Assembly: GCF_009834225.1 (NCBI RefSeq) | Contig: NZ_CP047176.1 | Span: 2,728,001-2,792,000, forward strand | DNA: 64,000 bases | DNA from: Rathayibacter sp. VKM Ac-2759 | GTDB taxonomy: Bacteria > Actinomycetota > Actinomycetes > Actinomycetales > Microbacteriaceae | Reading direction: 5' to 3' | Shown here: positions 33,605-41,873 of the stretch, piece after piece | Layout: each line of letters starts with the position of its first letter | How positions within the stretch are numbered: the first letter of the stretch is position 1 | Translations under genes and position numbers: made by a program | Notes under the pieces: model-generated | The model's input: only the letters and a program-made list of their open reading frames with translations | What the model was told of the DNA's origin: nothing | Database searches by the model: none

Positions 33605-34928
33605 GCGCGGCCGGCGCGAGTGGAGCATCCGCGTGCGCCTGACGGCCTTCGTCGCCGCGGCGATCCTCGCGGTCCTCGTCGTGGGAGCGGTCGCCTTCGT
33701 CGGGCTGCTGCAGCGCTCGCTCGTCGACGCGGAGGCGTTCACCGCCGGCCAGCAGGCGTCGCAGATCGCGAACGACACCGAGAACGCCGGCCGCCTCCCC
33801 CGGTACAACGCCGACGAGGTGGTGATCCAGCTGCAGCGCGAGGGCTCGGTGATCGCCGTGGCCGACGACGACTTCGTCTACGCCGTGCCACTGCCCGTGG
33901 CCGACGAGCCGACGATCACGAGCATCGGAGGCACGCGGTTCGTCGTGCGGTCCGCCGGCCTCCAGCTCGGTGCCGACCCGCGCGAGACCGTGGTCGTCGC
34001 GCGCACACTCGCGGGTGCGGACGACGCCGCGGCCTCGGCGGCCGCGCTGCTCGCCGTCGCCGTGCCCCTGGTGACCGTCGTCGTCGGCGCGCTGGTGTGG
34101 TTCGTCGTCGGCCGGTCGCTGCGGCCGGTGGAGCGCATCCGCTCCGACGTCGAGGCGATCGAGACCGCCGATCTCGAGCGGCGCGTGCAGGAGCCGCACG
34201 GGCGCGACGAGATCGCCCGCCTCGCGCGCACGATGAACGGCATGCTCGAGCGGCTGCAGCGCTCGCAGACGGCGCAGCGCGCCTTCGTCTCGAACGCCTC
34301 GCACGAGCTGCGCTCTCCCGTCGCCGCGATTCGCCAGCACGCGCAGGTCGCCCTGAAGCATCCGGGCGCGGTGCCGCTCGCCGAGCTCGCGCAGGTCGTG
34401 GACGACGAGGCCGAGCGGATGCAGGCGCTGGTGGCGGGCCTCCTGCTGCTCGCCCGTGTCGACGAGGGCGCCCCCGGTGCGGAGGAGGTCGACCTCGACG
34501 ATCTCGTCCTGCTCGAGGCGCGACGCCTGCGCGCTCTGGGCGTGGACGTGCGGACCGACGGCGTCGGGCCCGCCCAGGTGCTCGGCGACGAGCTGCTGCT
34601 GCGCAGCGCCGTGCGGAACGCGGCGGACAACGCGCGCCGGCACGCCGCCTCCGCCGTGGCCTTCACCGTGTGCCAGCGCGCCGGAGAGGCGGTCGTCTGG
34701 GTCGACGACGACGGCTCCGGGGTCCCGGAGGAAGACCGCGAGCGCGTCTTCCGCCGCTTCGAGCGGCGCGACGACGCCCGCGCGCGCGACACCGGCGGCA
34801 CCGGGCTCGGGCTGGCGATCATCGCCGAGGCCGCGAGGGCGGGCGGAGGCTCCGCCCGGCTCCTCGACGCGCCGCTCGGCGGGGCGCGGCTCGAGATCAG
34901 GCTCCCGGTCGCGCACGACGTCGACTGA
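33597..34928 (+). CDS. sensor histidine kinase
   Basis: The 443-residue kinase starts at a GTG inside the end of the response-regulator gene. TM1 is at residues 15-37, and an extracytoplasmic sensor region of about 110 residues follows. TM2 is near 149-172, then a HAMP linker (RPVERIRSDVEAIETADLERR). The HisKA domain has the phospho-acceptor His236 in FVSNASHELRSPVAAI. The HATPase domain shows N (NAADNARRHA), G1 (VDDDGSGVPEE) and G2 (GGTGLGLAII) boxes. It is complete and typical of orthodox kinases. Confidence 0.96.
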   Translation: MPERGRREWSIRVRLTAFVAAAILAVLVVGAVAFVGLLQRSLVDAEAFTAGQQASQIANDTENAGRLPRYNADEVVIQLQREGSVIAVADDDFVYAVPLPVADEPTITSIGGTRFVVRSAGLQLGADPRETVVVARTLAGADDAAASAAALLAVAVPLVTVVVGALVWFVVGRSLRPVERIRSDVEAIETADLERRVQEPHGRDEIARLARTMNGMLERLQRSQTAQRAFVSNASHELRSPVAAIRQHAQVALKHPGAVPLAELAQVVDDEAERMQALVAGLLLLARVDEGAPGAEEVDLDDLVLLEARRLRALGVDVRTDGVGPAQVLGDELLLRSAVRNAADNARRHAASAVAFTVCQRAGEAVVWVDDDGSGVPEEDRERVFRRFERRDDARARDTGGTGLGLAIIAEAARAGGGSARLLDAPLGGARLEIRLPVAHDVD

Positions 34929-35009
34929 GACGGCTCCTCTCGCGCTGCTCGCCGATGTCGCACGAGCGGCAGGCTGTTCAGGCTGGCGAAAGGCGCCGCC
35001 CCGCAGGCT

Positions 35010-35828
35010 GTGCCCGTGGAAATCCCGGCCTACCTCCGTGTCCTCTGGCACTACCGCCCCGCCGTCCTGGGCGCCGTGGTGCTCGCCGTCGTCGTCGCCC
35101 TCGTCGCCCACTTCGATCTGAAGGACGGTGCACTGGAGTACCGCGGCGACCGCGAGTACAGCTCCGGCGTGACCGTGCTCCTCGGCGGCGGGCCCCGCTC
35201 GCCGTACGCCGCCGCGGCCCCGGGTGTCGAGGCGGAGCCGGGGACGAGCGCAGCGCAGACCGAGGACCTCAGCGCCACAGCGGCCGTCTACGCCTATCTC
35301 GTCAGCGGCACGGCCGTGCGCGCCCAGGTCGCTGACCGCGTGGGCCCGCTCGGCGAGCGCGAGAGCATCGGAGCCGTCCGCCGCACCTCCCAGCCCTACC
35401 GGACCGAGAGCAACCCCGGCCGCATGTCGCTCCCCATCCTCACGATCATCGGCACGTCGCTCGACCCCGACCGGGCCGTCGAGCTCTCGCGCGCCACGGT
35501 CTCCTTGTTCCTCGACGAGGTCGCGCAGCAGCAGGACGCCGACGGCATCCCCGCCGACGCCCGCGTGACCCTCACCGTGACGGACGAGGCGGGCGCGGTC
35601 GCGGGGGATCTGGGCACGGTCGCCCTCCCGATCGGAGCGACCGGGCTCGCCGTCTTCGCCCTGGCGATCCTCGCGATCCTCGCGGTGCACAGCCGGCGGA
35701 AGCGCGGCGTCGTCCCGCCCCGGGGCTCCGAGCCCGCCGACACGGACCTCGAGGACGAGCTCGCCGCGGCCCTCGAGCGCGAGGGCGCCGCCGTCCGGGG
35801 AGCGCACCGCGCACTCTCCGGACGGTGA
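35010..35828 (+). CDS. Wzz-like polysaccharide chain-length/copolymerase-type membrane protein
   Basis: The 272-residue protein starts at a GTG (PVEIPAYLRVLWHYRPAVLG). One N-terminal membrane segment lies at residues 17-35, a long extracytoplasmic region at 40-195, and a second membrane segment at about 200-222 (GTVALPIGATGLAVFALAILAILAV). A cytoplasmic charged tail follows. This two-TM hairpin with the start LRVLWHYRPAVLG fits polysaccharide copolymerases (Wzz) that set exopolysaccharide chain length. The usual Pro-rich motif before TM2 is weak, so it could be a related membrane protein of other function. A GTG at 35016 is an alternative start. Confidence 0.6.
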   Translation: MPVEIPAYLRVLWHYRPAVLGAVVLAVVVALVAHFDLKDGALEYRGDREYSSGVTVLLGGGPRSPYAAAAPGVEAEPGTSAAQTEDLSATAAVYAYLVSGTAVRAQVADRVGPLGERESIGAVRRTSQPYRTESNPGRMSLPILTIIGTSLDPDRAVELSRATVSLFLDEVAQQQDADGIPADARVTLTVTDEAGAVAGDLGTVALPIGATGLAVFALAILAILAVHSRRKRGVVPPRGSEPADTDLEDELAAALEREGAAVRGAHRALSGR

Positions 35829-35949
35829 CCGAGTTACTCCGCAGATGTCGGGAGGTCAACCCCGTTCGCGCATCCCGTCTCGCGACATAGCGTGAGTGAG
35901 CGCGGTCGAGGCGGAAGCCACCCGCGCACGATGCACGCGAAAGAGCACC

Positions 35950-36174
35950 ATGACACAGATCCCCATCATCCAACCCGCGCGATGGAGCCGGAACGGAGTC
36001 AGGATCGTGGTCGTCCCCGGGGCAGAGCTGCCCCGGTTCCGCCTCGAGATCGACCCCTGCCTCGCCTCCGACCCGCGCCTCGTCTCCGACGCCCTCTTCA
36101 CGACCGTCGAGGAGGCCGAGCGCGCCGCCGAGGCCGCGGCCGCACGCCTGATCCGTCCGCTCGCCGTCAGCTGA
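35950..36174 (+). CDS. small uncharacterised protein
   Basis: The 74-residue protein starts at an ATG at 35950 (MTQIPIIQPARWSRNGVRI). It has a beta-rich first half with VRIVVVPGAELPRFRLEID and an acidic/Ala-rich C-terminal helix (EEAERAAEAAAARLIRPLAV). No signal or membrane segment is present. No family is recognised. Its end overlaps the convergent DUF429 gene by 8 bases. Confidence 0.55.
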   Translation: MTQIPIIQPARWSRNGVRIVVVPGAELPRFRLEIDPCLASDPRLVSDALFTTVEEAERAAEAAAARLIRPLAVS

Positions 36175-36907
36175 CGAGTCCGTCGAGCGGCCCGGTCGGC
36201 AGCGCGATCCAGCCCTCGGCCTCGGCCGCCTCGCGCAGGTGCTCGGGCACCGGCAGCGTCTCGCCCAGGGCGTGCGCGCGCGCGTTCAGCGCGGCGATCA
36301 CCGCATCGAACGCGTCGTTCGAGCGAGACATCAGGGCGAGCACACCGGCGGAGGCGTCGAGCCACGGCGCCGCTCTCCGTAGCGCCTCGACGGCGAGCGC
36401 GACCGCCTCCGGTCGCGTCTTGTAGCCGGTCGTCTCGATCCCCCAGTGCCGCAGCGCCGCCGCCGGGTACGCCTCGACGAGCCGCCCCGCACCCGAGCGG
36501 TCGACCTCCTCGCCCGCGGCCGCGAACGCGTCGAGCAGCTCCGCGCAGCGCATCGCCGTCATGCCGAGACGATCGGTGGAGACGCTGAGCGGCCAGCGGC
36601 CGGTCACCTCGCGGGCGGCGCGATCCGTCTCCCGGTACGCGAGGCGGCGGCGCCAGTCGCGGCCGGCGAGCGTGCGCGGAGCGATCTCGCGGCGAGTGTG
36701 CGCCGAGACGAACGCGGCGAACTCGAGCGGCCAGCCGAAGGCGCAGTCGATGCCGATCGTCGTCGCGGGCCGCGAGAGCGCGACGATCTCGTCGTCGCCC
36801 GCGTCGAGCGAGAGCGAGAGCACCCGCGCGCGTCCGTCCCGCCACTCGAGGGCGGCGAGCGCCGTGCGGGCCGGCTCGGCGGCGAGGTCGACACCGATGG
36901 TCAGCAT
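36167..36907 (-). CDS. DUF429 family protein (RNase H-like fold)
   Basis: The 246-residue protein begins MLTIGVDLAAEPARTALAALEW. A second acidic strand is IGIDCAFGWPLEFAAF, and there are RETDRAAREVTGRWPLSVSTDRLGM, VEAYPAAALRHWGI and the late SNDAFDAVIAALNARA. This set is diagnostic for DUF429, which has an RNase H/actin-like fold with acidic residues at strand ends (Asp7, the IDCAFG Asp and the C-terminal SNDAFDA Asp). It may be a nuclease; function is not established. It faces a divergent membrane-protein gene 26 bases away. Confidence 0.88.
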   Translation of the reverse strand: MLTIGVDLAAEPARTALAALEWRDGRARVLSLSLDAGDDEIVALSRPATTIGIDCAFGWPLEFAAFVSAHTRREIAPRTLAGRDWRRRLAYRETDRAAREVTGRWPLSVSTDRLGMTAMRCAELLDAFAAAGEEVDRSGAGRLVEAYPAAALRHWGIETTGYKTRPEAVALAVEALRRAAPWLDASAGVLALMSRSNDAFDAVIAALNARAHALGETLPVPEHLREAAEAEGWIALPTGPLDGLVS

Positions 36908-36933
36908 CGGATCAGGCTAGCTAGGCTCGGGGA

Positions 36934-37554
36934 ATGACGCCGCACCCCTCCGCCGCCGGACCGCGCAGAGGCGTCGCGGCCCTCCGGATCGTGGTCGCGC
37001 TGACCGTGCTCACCGCGGTCGTCGCGACCGCCGTCGACACCGCGTCGCGAACTCCCCTGCTGCCGTTCAACTTCTTCGGCTTCTTCACGATCCAGGGCAA
37101 CATCCTCCTGGCCGTGCTCCTGCTCGCGACGGCCGTGACCGGGCGGAGTCTGGCGATCGCCCGCGGTGCCGCCACCGGCTACATCGTCGTCGTCGGCCTC
37201 GTCTACAACACGCTGCTCGTGGGTCTGGCCGGCGGAGTGGCGCTCCCCTGGGCGAACACCGTCATGCACCTGCTCTTCCCGATCTACGGACTCCTCGACT
37301 GGATCCTGTTCGCCGACCGTCCGGCCCTGCCCTGGCGGCGCCTCTGGATCGTGATCGTCTATCCGATCGTCTGGCTCGTCGTCGTGCTCGTCCGCGGGGC
37401 GACCGACGGCTGGGTGCCCTACCCGTTCCTCGATCCGGCGAACGGCTACGGCACCGTCGCGGTCTACGTCGTCATCATCGCGGTCGCCTTCCTCCTCTCC
37501 GGCGCGCTGGTCTGGGCGCTGAGCCGCGTGCGCGTGCTCCGGCCCACGCGATAG
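36934..37554 (+). CDS. Pr6Pr family membrane protein
   Basis: The 206-residue protein has six transmembrane segments. They lie at about residues 15-35, 50-68, 75-97, 105-125, 130-150 and 168-195. It contains FNFFGFFTIQGNILLAVLL and GLVYNTLLVGL, then VMHLLFPIYGLLDWILF and PFLDPANGYGTVAVYVVII, the conserved blocks of the Pr6Pr family of FAR-17a/AIG1-like proteins, some of which are lipid hydrolases. The spaced His and Thr of that superfamily fit VMH and FFTIQGN. Substrate is unknown. Confidence 0.88.
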   Translation: MTPHPSAAGPRRGVAALRIVVALTVLTAVVATAVDTASRTPLLPFNFFGFFTIQGNILLAVLLLATAVTGRSLAIARGAATGYIVVVGLVYNTLLVGLAGGVALPWANTVMHLLFPIYGLLDWILFADRPALPWRRLWIVIVYPIVWLVVVLVRGATDGWVPYPFLDPANGYGTVAVYVVIIAVAFLLSGALVWALSRVRVLRPTR

Positions 37555-37660
37555 AAAGCCCCCTTCTGGGGTCAATCGCGCAGGTCCGCTCGGATTCGCG
37601 CTCCCCTAACGTCGGCAGCGGCGGCCCCTACCGCCGACCCCCGACCGAGAGCGGTTCCCC

Positions 37661-38566
37661 ATGCGACTCCCCCTGCCCACATCGCCGCGCCGCCCCGGGA
37701 GTCGCCGCCTGCGCGCTCTCGCCACCGGCGCCGTCCTCGCCCTCGCGGCGGCACTGGTGCCCACCGGCGCCGCCTCAGCCGCCACGGGGCCCCTCTCGGT
37801 GCTCAGCCTCGGCGACTCGATCACCCAGGCCTACGGCACCTGCGGCCAGTTCGCCGACTGCCCCCGCAACAACTGGTCGACCGGCACCAACACGACCGTC
37901 GTCTCGTTCGCCTCGCGCCTGCGCACCGCGAACCCGGGCACCACGGTCACCACCGCGAACTTCGCGCAGACGGGCAGCCTCGTCGCCGGAGTCCCCGCCC
38001 GCATCGACGCGGCCGTCGCCGCGGGCGTGCGCCCCGACGTCGTCACGCTCCTGATCGGAGGCAACGACCTCTGCTCCGCCAGCAACCCCGTCGCCGCCGA
38101 CGGCTACACGATGACCACCGCCGCGACCTTCAGCACCAACGCCAGCGCCGCGATCACCAAGATCCGCACGACCTGGCCCAGCGCGAAGATCGTGCTCTCG
38201 TCGATGCCGAACGTCGCCGCGGAGTGGGCGGTCGTCAAGGGCGGAGTCGGCTCCGTCATCTGGGCCTCCGGCAAGCTCTGCCGCACGACCCGCGGGGTGA
38301 GCGCCACCGGCGGCCGCCTCAGCACCGCCGCGGCCGCCGCCTCCGCGACCGCCGCCAAGACCCGCACCACGCAGTACAACAGCGCTCTGCAGAAGGCGTG
38401 CGCCGCCGCCGGCCCGCTCTGCGACTACGACGGAGGCGCGCTCACGGCGACCCCGGTCACGAAGGCGCTGATCGGAACGGTCGACTACTTCCACCCGAGC
38501 ATCGCCGGCCAGGCCAAGATCGCGTCGGTGCAGTGGAGCGCGTCGAACTTCGCGACGACCGGCTGA
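37661..38566 (+). CDS. secreted SGNH/GDSL hydrolase
   Basis: The 301-residue protein has a Sec signal peptide. A basic n-region with RPGSRRLRALATG is followed by a hydrophobic core and cleavage near ASA-AT (residues 38-42). The nucleophile Ser53 is in LSLGDSITQAYG, oxyanion residues in FAQTGSLVAG and LLIGGNDLC, and the acid/base pair Asp275 and His278 in DYFHPSIAGQAKIA. This complete SGNH set predicts an exported esterase or lipase. Cys residues in TCGQFADC and GPLCDY may form disulfides. No partner gene is adjacent. Confidence 0.93.
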   Translation: MRLPLPTSPRRPGSRRLRALATGAVLALAAALVPTGAASAATGPLSVLSLGDSITQAYGTCGQFADCPRNNWSTGTNTTVVSFASRLRTANPGTTVTTANFAQTGSLVAGVPARIDAAVAAGVRPDVVTLLIGGNDLCSASNPVAADGYTMTTAATFSTNASAAITKIRTTWPSAKIVLSSMPNVAAEWAVVKGGVGSVIWASGKLCRTTRGVSATGGRLSTAAAAASATAAKTRTTQYNSALQKACAAAGPLCDYDGGALTATPVTKALIGTVDYFHPSIAGQAKIASVQWSASNFATTG

Positions 38567-38582
38567 GCGAGACGCCGGGAGG

Positions 38583-38966
38583 TCAGGCGTCCTGCGGGCG
38601 CTCGCCCTCCCGGCGGCGGCGCTGCTCCTCGGCGAGACGCGCGTAGTGCGCCTCCTCGCGCTCGAGGTCGGCGAGCTGCTCCTCGGTGCTCTTCGCAGCC
38701 GGGCGCATCACGATCGTGGGCGGCGGCGTCTTCGGGCGGCGTAACCGCGTCCTCTGCCCACCGGGCACGAAGGAGGCGCCGTCGCCCTTCTTCCAGTCGT
38801 GTCCGAGCACGAACCACAGCGTCACGCCGATCAGCGGGATGAAGACGATCAGCAGGATCCAGAAGATCTTGGGCAGGTTGCGGACCACATTGTCCGGCTG
38901 ACGCACGACATCCACCAGCGCCAGCACCATCAGCACGACGGTCAGCAGCGAGAACAGAACTCCCAT
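38583..38966 (-). CDS. PLDc_N-type small membrane protein
   Basis: The 127-residue protein has two membrane segments. They are residues 3-23 (VLFSLLTVVLMVLALVDVV) and 33-55 (LPKIFWILLIVFIPLIGVTLWFVLG), separated by RQPDNVVRNL. This hairpin with the NLPKIxWIxLIxxxPxxG pattern is the phospholipase-D-nuclease N-terminal (PLDc_N) type, here without any catalytic domain. The C-terminal half is charged and may be coiled coil (EEQLADLEREEAHYARLAEE). It faces the GDSL gene convergently. Confidence 0.82.
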   Translation of the reverse strand: MGVLFSLLTVVLMVLALVDVVRQPDNVVRNLPKIFWILLIVFIPLIGVTLWFVLGHDWKKGDGASFVPGGQRTRLRRPKTPPPTIVMRPAAKSTEEQLADLEREEAHYARLAEEQRRRREGERPQDA

Positions 38967-39019
38967 GCGTTCGAGGGTACGGTGCGCGCGCGCTGAGCAC
39001 CCTCGAAGTGCGCGAGACG

Positions 39020-39076
39020 GTGCGGTCCGCAGGCGATCGTGCGGTCTGCAGGCGACAGTGCGGTCTGCAGGCGATC
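39020..39076. repeat. three tandem 19-bp repeats
   Basis: GTGCGGTCYGCAGGCGAYM occurs three times in a row (39020, 39039, 39058) in the gap between the divergent PLDc_N and membrane-protein genes. Copies differ at 1-3 positions. They may be regulatory or simply a local expansion. Confidence 0.75.
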
Positions 39077-39170
39077 CGGCCTCGCCGCTCGACGTCGCGC
39101 GGCGGAATCGGCCTTCGGACTCGGATCTCCTGCAGATCGAACGCGCGGCCGCCCGTGACACCATCGAGAG

Positions 39171-39572
39171 ATGACCGAGCCGACCCCCGCCAGCACGGCC
39201 GCCCCCGAGCCTGCGCGACACAGGCGCCTCACTCCGCGCCGCCTCGCCCTGATCGCCGGCGCCGTGCTCACGATCGCCGGCCTGGCCCTCGTCGCCCTGA
39301 TCCCCCTGCAGTACTGGAGTCTCGCGCAGCAGGGCTTCGACGCCGTCTGCACAGCGAGCGTCGGTGGCGTCCCGCCCGGCGAGGGCACCCTCGTGGGCGG
39401 ATCATGGTCGTGGTGGCCGCTCGGCGCCTCCTGCGAGTGGCAGGCCCTCGACGGCAGCGAGCTCGTCGAGCAGCCCGACTGGTCGAGCACCGCGGTCGCG
39501 ATCACCGGGGCCGCGATCCTGCTCATCGGGCTGGTCACGCTGCTCGTCGCCGCGCTGCGTCGCCGCCGCTGA
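39171..39572 (+). CDS. small two-TM membrane protein
   Basis: The 133-residue protein has membrane segments at about residues 27-46 (LALIAGAVLTIAGLALVALI) and 107-129 (VAITGAAILLIGLVTLLVAAL). The extracytoplasmic loop of about 60 residues has two cysteines (DAVCTASV, GASCEW) that may form a disulfide. N- and C-termini are Arg-rich and cytoplasmic. No family is recognised. It converges on the next gene with a 4-base gap. Confidence 0.65.
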   Translation: MTEPTPASTAAPEPARHRRLTPRRLALIAGAVLTIAGLALVALIPLQYWSLAQQGFDAVCTASVGGVPPGEGTLVGGSWSWWPLGASCEWQALDGSELVEQPDWSSTAVAITGAAILLIGLVTLLVAALRRRR

Positions 39573-39576
39573 CCGC

Positions 39577-40374
39577 TCAGCGGTCGAACAGGTTCCCCAG
39601 GTCGCCGAGCCCGGGCATCTCGAAGTTCGACCCGAAGTCGGACACCTGCTCGCCGAGCCCCGACACCTGCTCGCCGGCCCCGGACACGAACTCGCCCGCC
39701 CCGCCGGTGATGTCGCCGAACTCGCCCAGATCGCCGAAGCTCCCGGTCAGCCCCTCGAGGTCGACACCCTGCAGCAGCGGCCCGGCGACACTGCTGAGCA
39801 CCGCGCCGCCCGCGACCGCCGCGAGCAGGCCGCCCGCAGCGCCCAGACCGACTCCGGCGACCGCTCCCACTCCGGCGCCCGCGAGAGCACCGCGAGTCCC
39901 CGGCGTCGAGAACATCTTCTTGAGGAACCCGGGCTGCTGCGCCTCGCCCCGCGTCGCTGCGCGCGCAAGGTCGTCGGGGTTCGACGACCGCGGCTGCTCG
40001 TTCGCCGGCAGCTCCTCGCGCAGCCGCGCCTCGACCTGACCGCGCTGCGTCGGCGTCAGCTTCGCGAACGCGTCGCGGTGCACCTGCTCGAGCTGCTCGG
40101 GGTCGGCGGTGCGGAGGAGGTAGTCGTAGCGCGCGATCGCGGCCCGGTCTTCCTGGGACACGGCGGGCTGTCCCGGTCGTGCGTCCTGCGGGCGCACCGG
40201 GGTCCGCGGCGTGCCGTAGGCGGGAGGGGTCTGCGCCGGTCGCGCGTCGCCCGTCACCTTGTCGGCGGCGGTGCGCACCAGGTCGCGCCAGTCGGTGGTG
40301 CCGCCGCTGCTCGACGACCCCTTCGAGTCGAGCGCCTTGGACGCCATGCCGATGACTCGCTTGAACATGCTCAC
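39577..40374 (-). CDS. uncharacterised protein with Gly-rich middle and repeated C-terminus
   Basis: The 265-residue protein has an acidic, disordered N-terminal 75 residues and a helical middle (QEDRAAIARYDYLLRTADPEQLEQVHRDAF…LTPTQRGQVEARLREELP). A Gly/Ala-rich hydrophobic segment lies at about 155-190 (GALAGAGVGAVAGVGLGAAGGLLAAVAGGAVL). The C-terminal tail has short repeats GSFGDLGEFGD, GAGEQVSGLGEQVSDFG. Similar Microbacteriaceae proteins are often mislabelled cation-transporting ATPase; no ATPase motif exists here. It may be membrane-associated. Function unknown. Confidence 0.6.
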   Translation of the reverse strand: MSMFKRVIGMASKALDSKGSSSSGGTTDWRDLVRTAADKVTGDARPAQTPPAYGTPRTPVRPQDARPGQPAVSQEDRAAIARYDYLLRTADPEQLEQVHRDAFAKLTPTQRGQVEARLREELPANEQPRSSNPDDLARAATRGEAQQPGFLKKMFSTPGTRGALAGAGVGAVAGVGLGAAGGLLAAVAGGAVLSSVAGPLLQGVDLEGLTGSFGDLGEFGDITGGAGEFVSGAGEQVSGLGEQVSDFGSNFEMPGLGDLGNLFDR

Positions 40375-40501
40375 AGAGAACCTTCCGTCGGGTATCAGTC
40401 TCGATCATCCCGGCGGAGCCTGAGCGGAACCCGTCCGGAAGCCCTCCGGATGCTCGGAGACGCCCCCGTCCTGAGGCCCCAGGTCCACCTCCGCCGAGGT
40501 C

Positions 40502-40556
40502 GATCCGTCGCGAACGGCTCCCTCGAGCGCGGTCGGACAGCCGTTCGCGACGGATC
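40502..40556. repeat. dispersed palindromic element, copy 2 (perfect 18-bp arms)
   Basis: GATCCGTCGCGAACGGCT (40502-40519) and its exact reverse complement (40539-40556) flank a 19-base loop; GCCGCGCGCGGCCG follows. The same arrangement is at 29341-29416. It lies between the Gly-rich protein gene and the MFS gene, 117 bases before the latter. Confidence 0.8.
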
Positions 40557-40672
40557 ACTGCCGCGCGCGGCCGACGAAGCACTCCCGATCGACCCGAGCG
40601 CCGCGGCCGATCGGTCGGATCCTGCGGCCGTCCGGTCGGGCGCCGCCCGCGTGCCTCCGCCAGGCTGGCTGC

Positions 40673-41869
40673 ATGCCCTCGACCGCGTCCGTCCCCGTCG
40701 TCCGCCCCGATCAGGCGACGAGGCGCTTCCCCTACATCCCGCTCATCACCCTGATGCTCCTGAGCTTCCTGCTCGTGACCGCCGAGTTCCTGCCGAACGG
40801 CGTCCTCACCGAGATGGCGGCCGGTCTCGACGTCACCCCCGGGCAGGCGGGCCAGACCGTCACCGTGACCGCGCTCGTCGGCCTGATCGTCGCCCCCACG
40901 GTCGGCCTGATGTTCCCCCGGCTCGACCGCCGCACCCTCTTCATCGGGACGGCGATCGCCGCCGGCGCGTCCAGCGTGCTCGCAGGCCTCGCGCCGAACC
41001 TCGCCCTGGTGCTGCTCTCGCGCCTCCTGCTCGGAGCGGCCATCAGCGCCTTCTGGTCGATGTCCATCACCGTCGCCGCCCGCGTCGCAGGCCCGGACCG
41101 CGTGGGTCGCGCGACCATGTTCACCAGCGCCGGCCTGTCGCTCGCGACCGTCGCCGGAGTCCCCCTCGGCGTGATCCTCAGCGAGCTCGTCGACTGGCGG
41201 GCCGCCTTCGTCCTGATCGGCGTCCTCACCGCCGTGCTCGCCGTCCCCCTGCGCCTGCTGCTGCCGCGCGTCCCCGCTGCGCCGGCCGCCGGCCTCGGCG
41301 TCCTCCTCGACACCGTGCGCCGCCGCGGTGTGCGCCAGGGCTTCGCGGGCCACATCCTCGTCGTCCTCGGCCACTTCCTCGCCTACACCTACATCCGCCT
41401 GGCCCTCGAGCGCACCGAGGGCACCGACGCCGCCACCATCGTCGCCCTGCTGGCGCTCTTCGGCGCGGGCGGCCTCGTGGGCAACATCGTCATCGGCTCC
41501 GTGATCGACCGCTCCTTCGCGTTCTTCGGCATCGTGGCGCCCGTCGCGATCGCGGTCGCCGTCGGAGGCGTCCTGCTGCTGCCGGGTTCCGTCGCCGCGG
41601 TCGCGGTGGCCGTGTTCGTCTGGGGCTTCTTCTTCGCCTCCTGGCTGATCATCGTCAACACCTGGGTCGGCCACCGCATGACCGACCGCCTCGAGGCCGG
41701 CGGGAGCCTCGTCGTCGTCGGCTTCCAGGCCGCGATCGTCGTCGCGGCCGGCCTCGGCGGCGTCCTCGTCGACGCTGTCGGTGTCGAGACCGACTACGTG
41801 ATCGGCGCCGTCCTGCTCCTGGTCGGTGCGGCCCTCTTCGGCTCGTCGAACCGGACGCGCACGGCCTGA
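40673..41869 (+). CDS. MFS transporter, DHA1-type drug/metabolite exporter
   Basis: The 398-residue carrier has 12 transmembrane segments. It starts FPYIPLITLMLLSFLLVTAEFLPNGVL, the TM1 pattern of the AraJ/YdhP/PbuE-like DHA1 exporters. The loop 2-3 region reads LMFPRLDRRTLFIGTAI, a variant of the MFS motif A. TM5 has GLSLATVAGVPLGVIL (motif C). Substrate is not clear; relatives export arabinose-like sugars, purines or drugs. It converges with an AraC-family gene 4 bases after its stop. Confidence 0.92.
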   Translation: MPSTASVPVVRPDQATRRFPYIPLITLMLLSFLLVTAEFLPNGVLTEMAAGLDVTPGQAGQTVTVTALVGLIVAPTVGLMFPRLDRRTLFIGTAIAAGASSVLAGLAPNLALVLLSRLLLGAAISAFWSMSITVAARVAGPDRVGRATMFTSAGLSLATVAGVPLGVILSELVDWRAAFVLIGVLTAVLAVPLRLLLPRVPAAPAAGLGVLLDTVRRRGVRQGFAGHILVVLGHFLAYTYIRLALERTEGTDAATIVALLALFGAGGLVGNIVIGSVIDRSFAFFGIVAPVAIAVAVGGVLLLPGSVAAVAVAVFVWGFFFASWLIIVNTWVGHRMTDRLEAGGSLVVVGFQAAIVVAAGLGGVLVDAVGVETDYVIGAVLLLVGAALFGSSNRTRTA

Positions 41870-41873
41870 GCGC

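Noticed and set aside
35010..35828. Wzz-like gene as part of an exopolysaccharide cluster with galU
   Set aside because: No glycosyltransferase or other polysaccharide genes adjoin it, and galU is 28 kb away. A cluster is not supported.
36167..36182. Overlap of the small protein gene and DUF429 as a possible frameshifted fusion
   Set aside because: They are on opposite strands and simply converge with an 8-base overlap.
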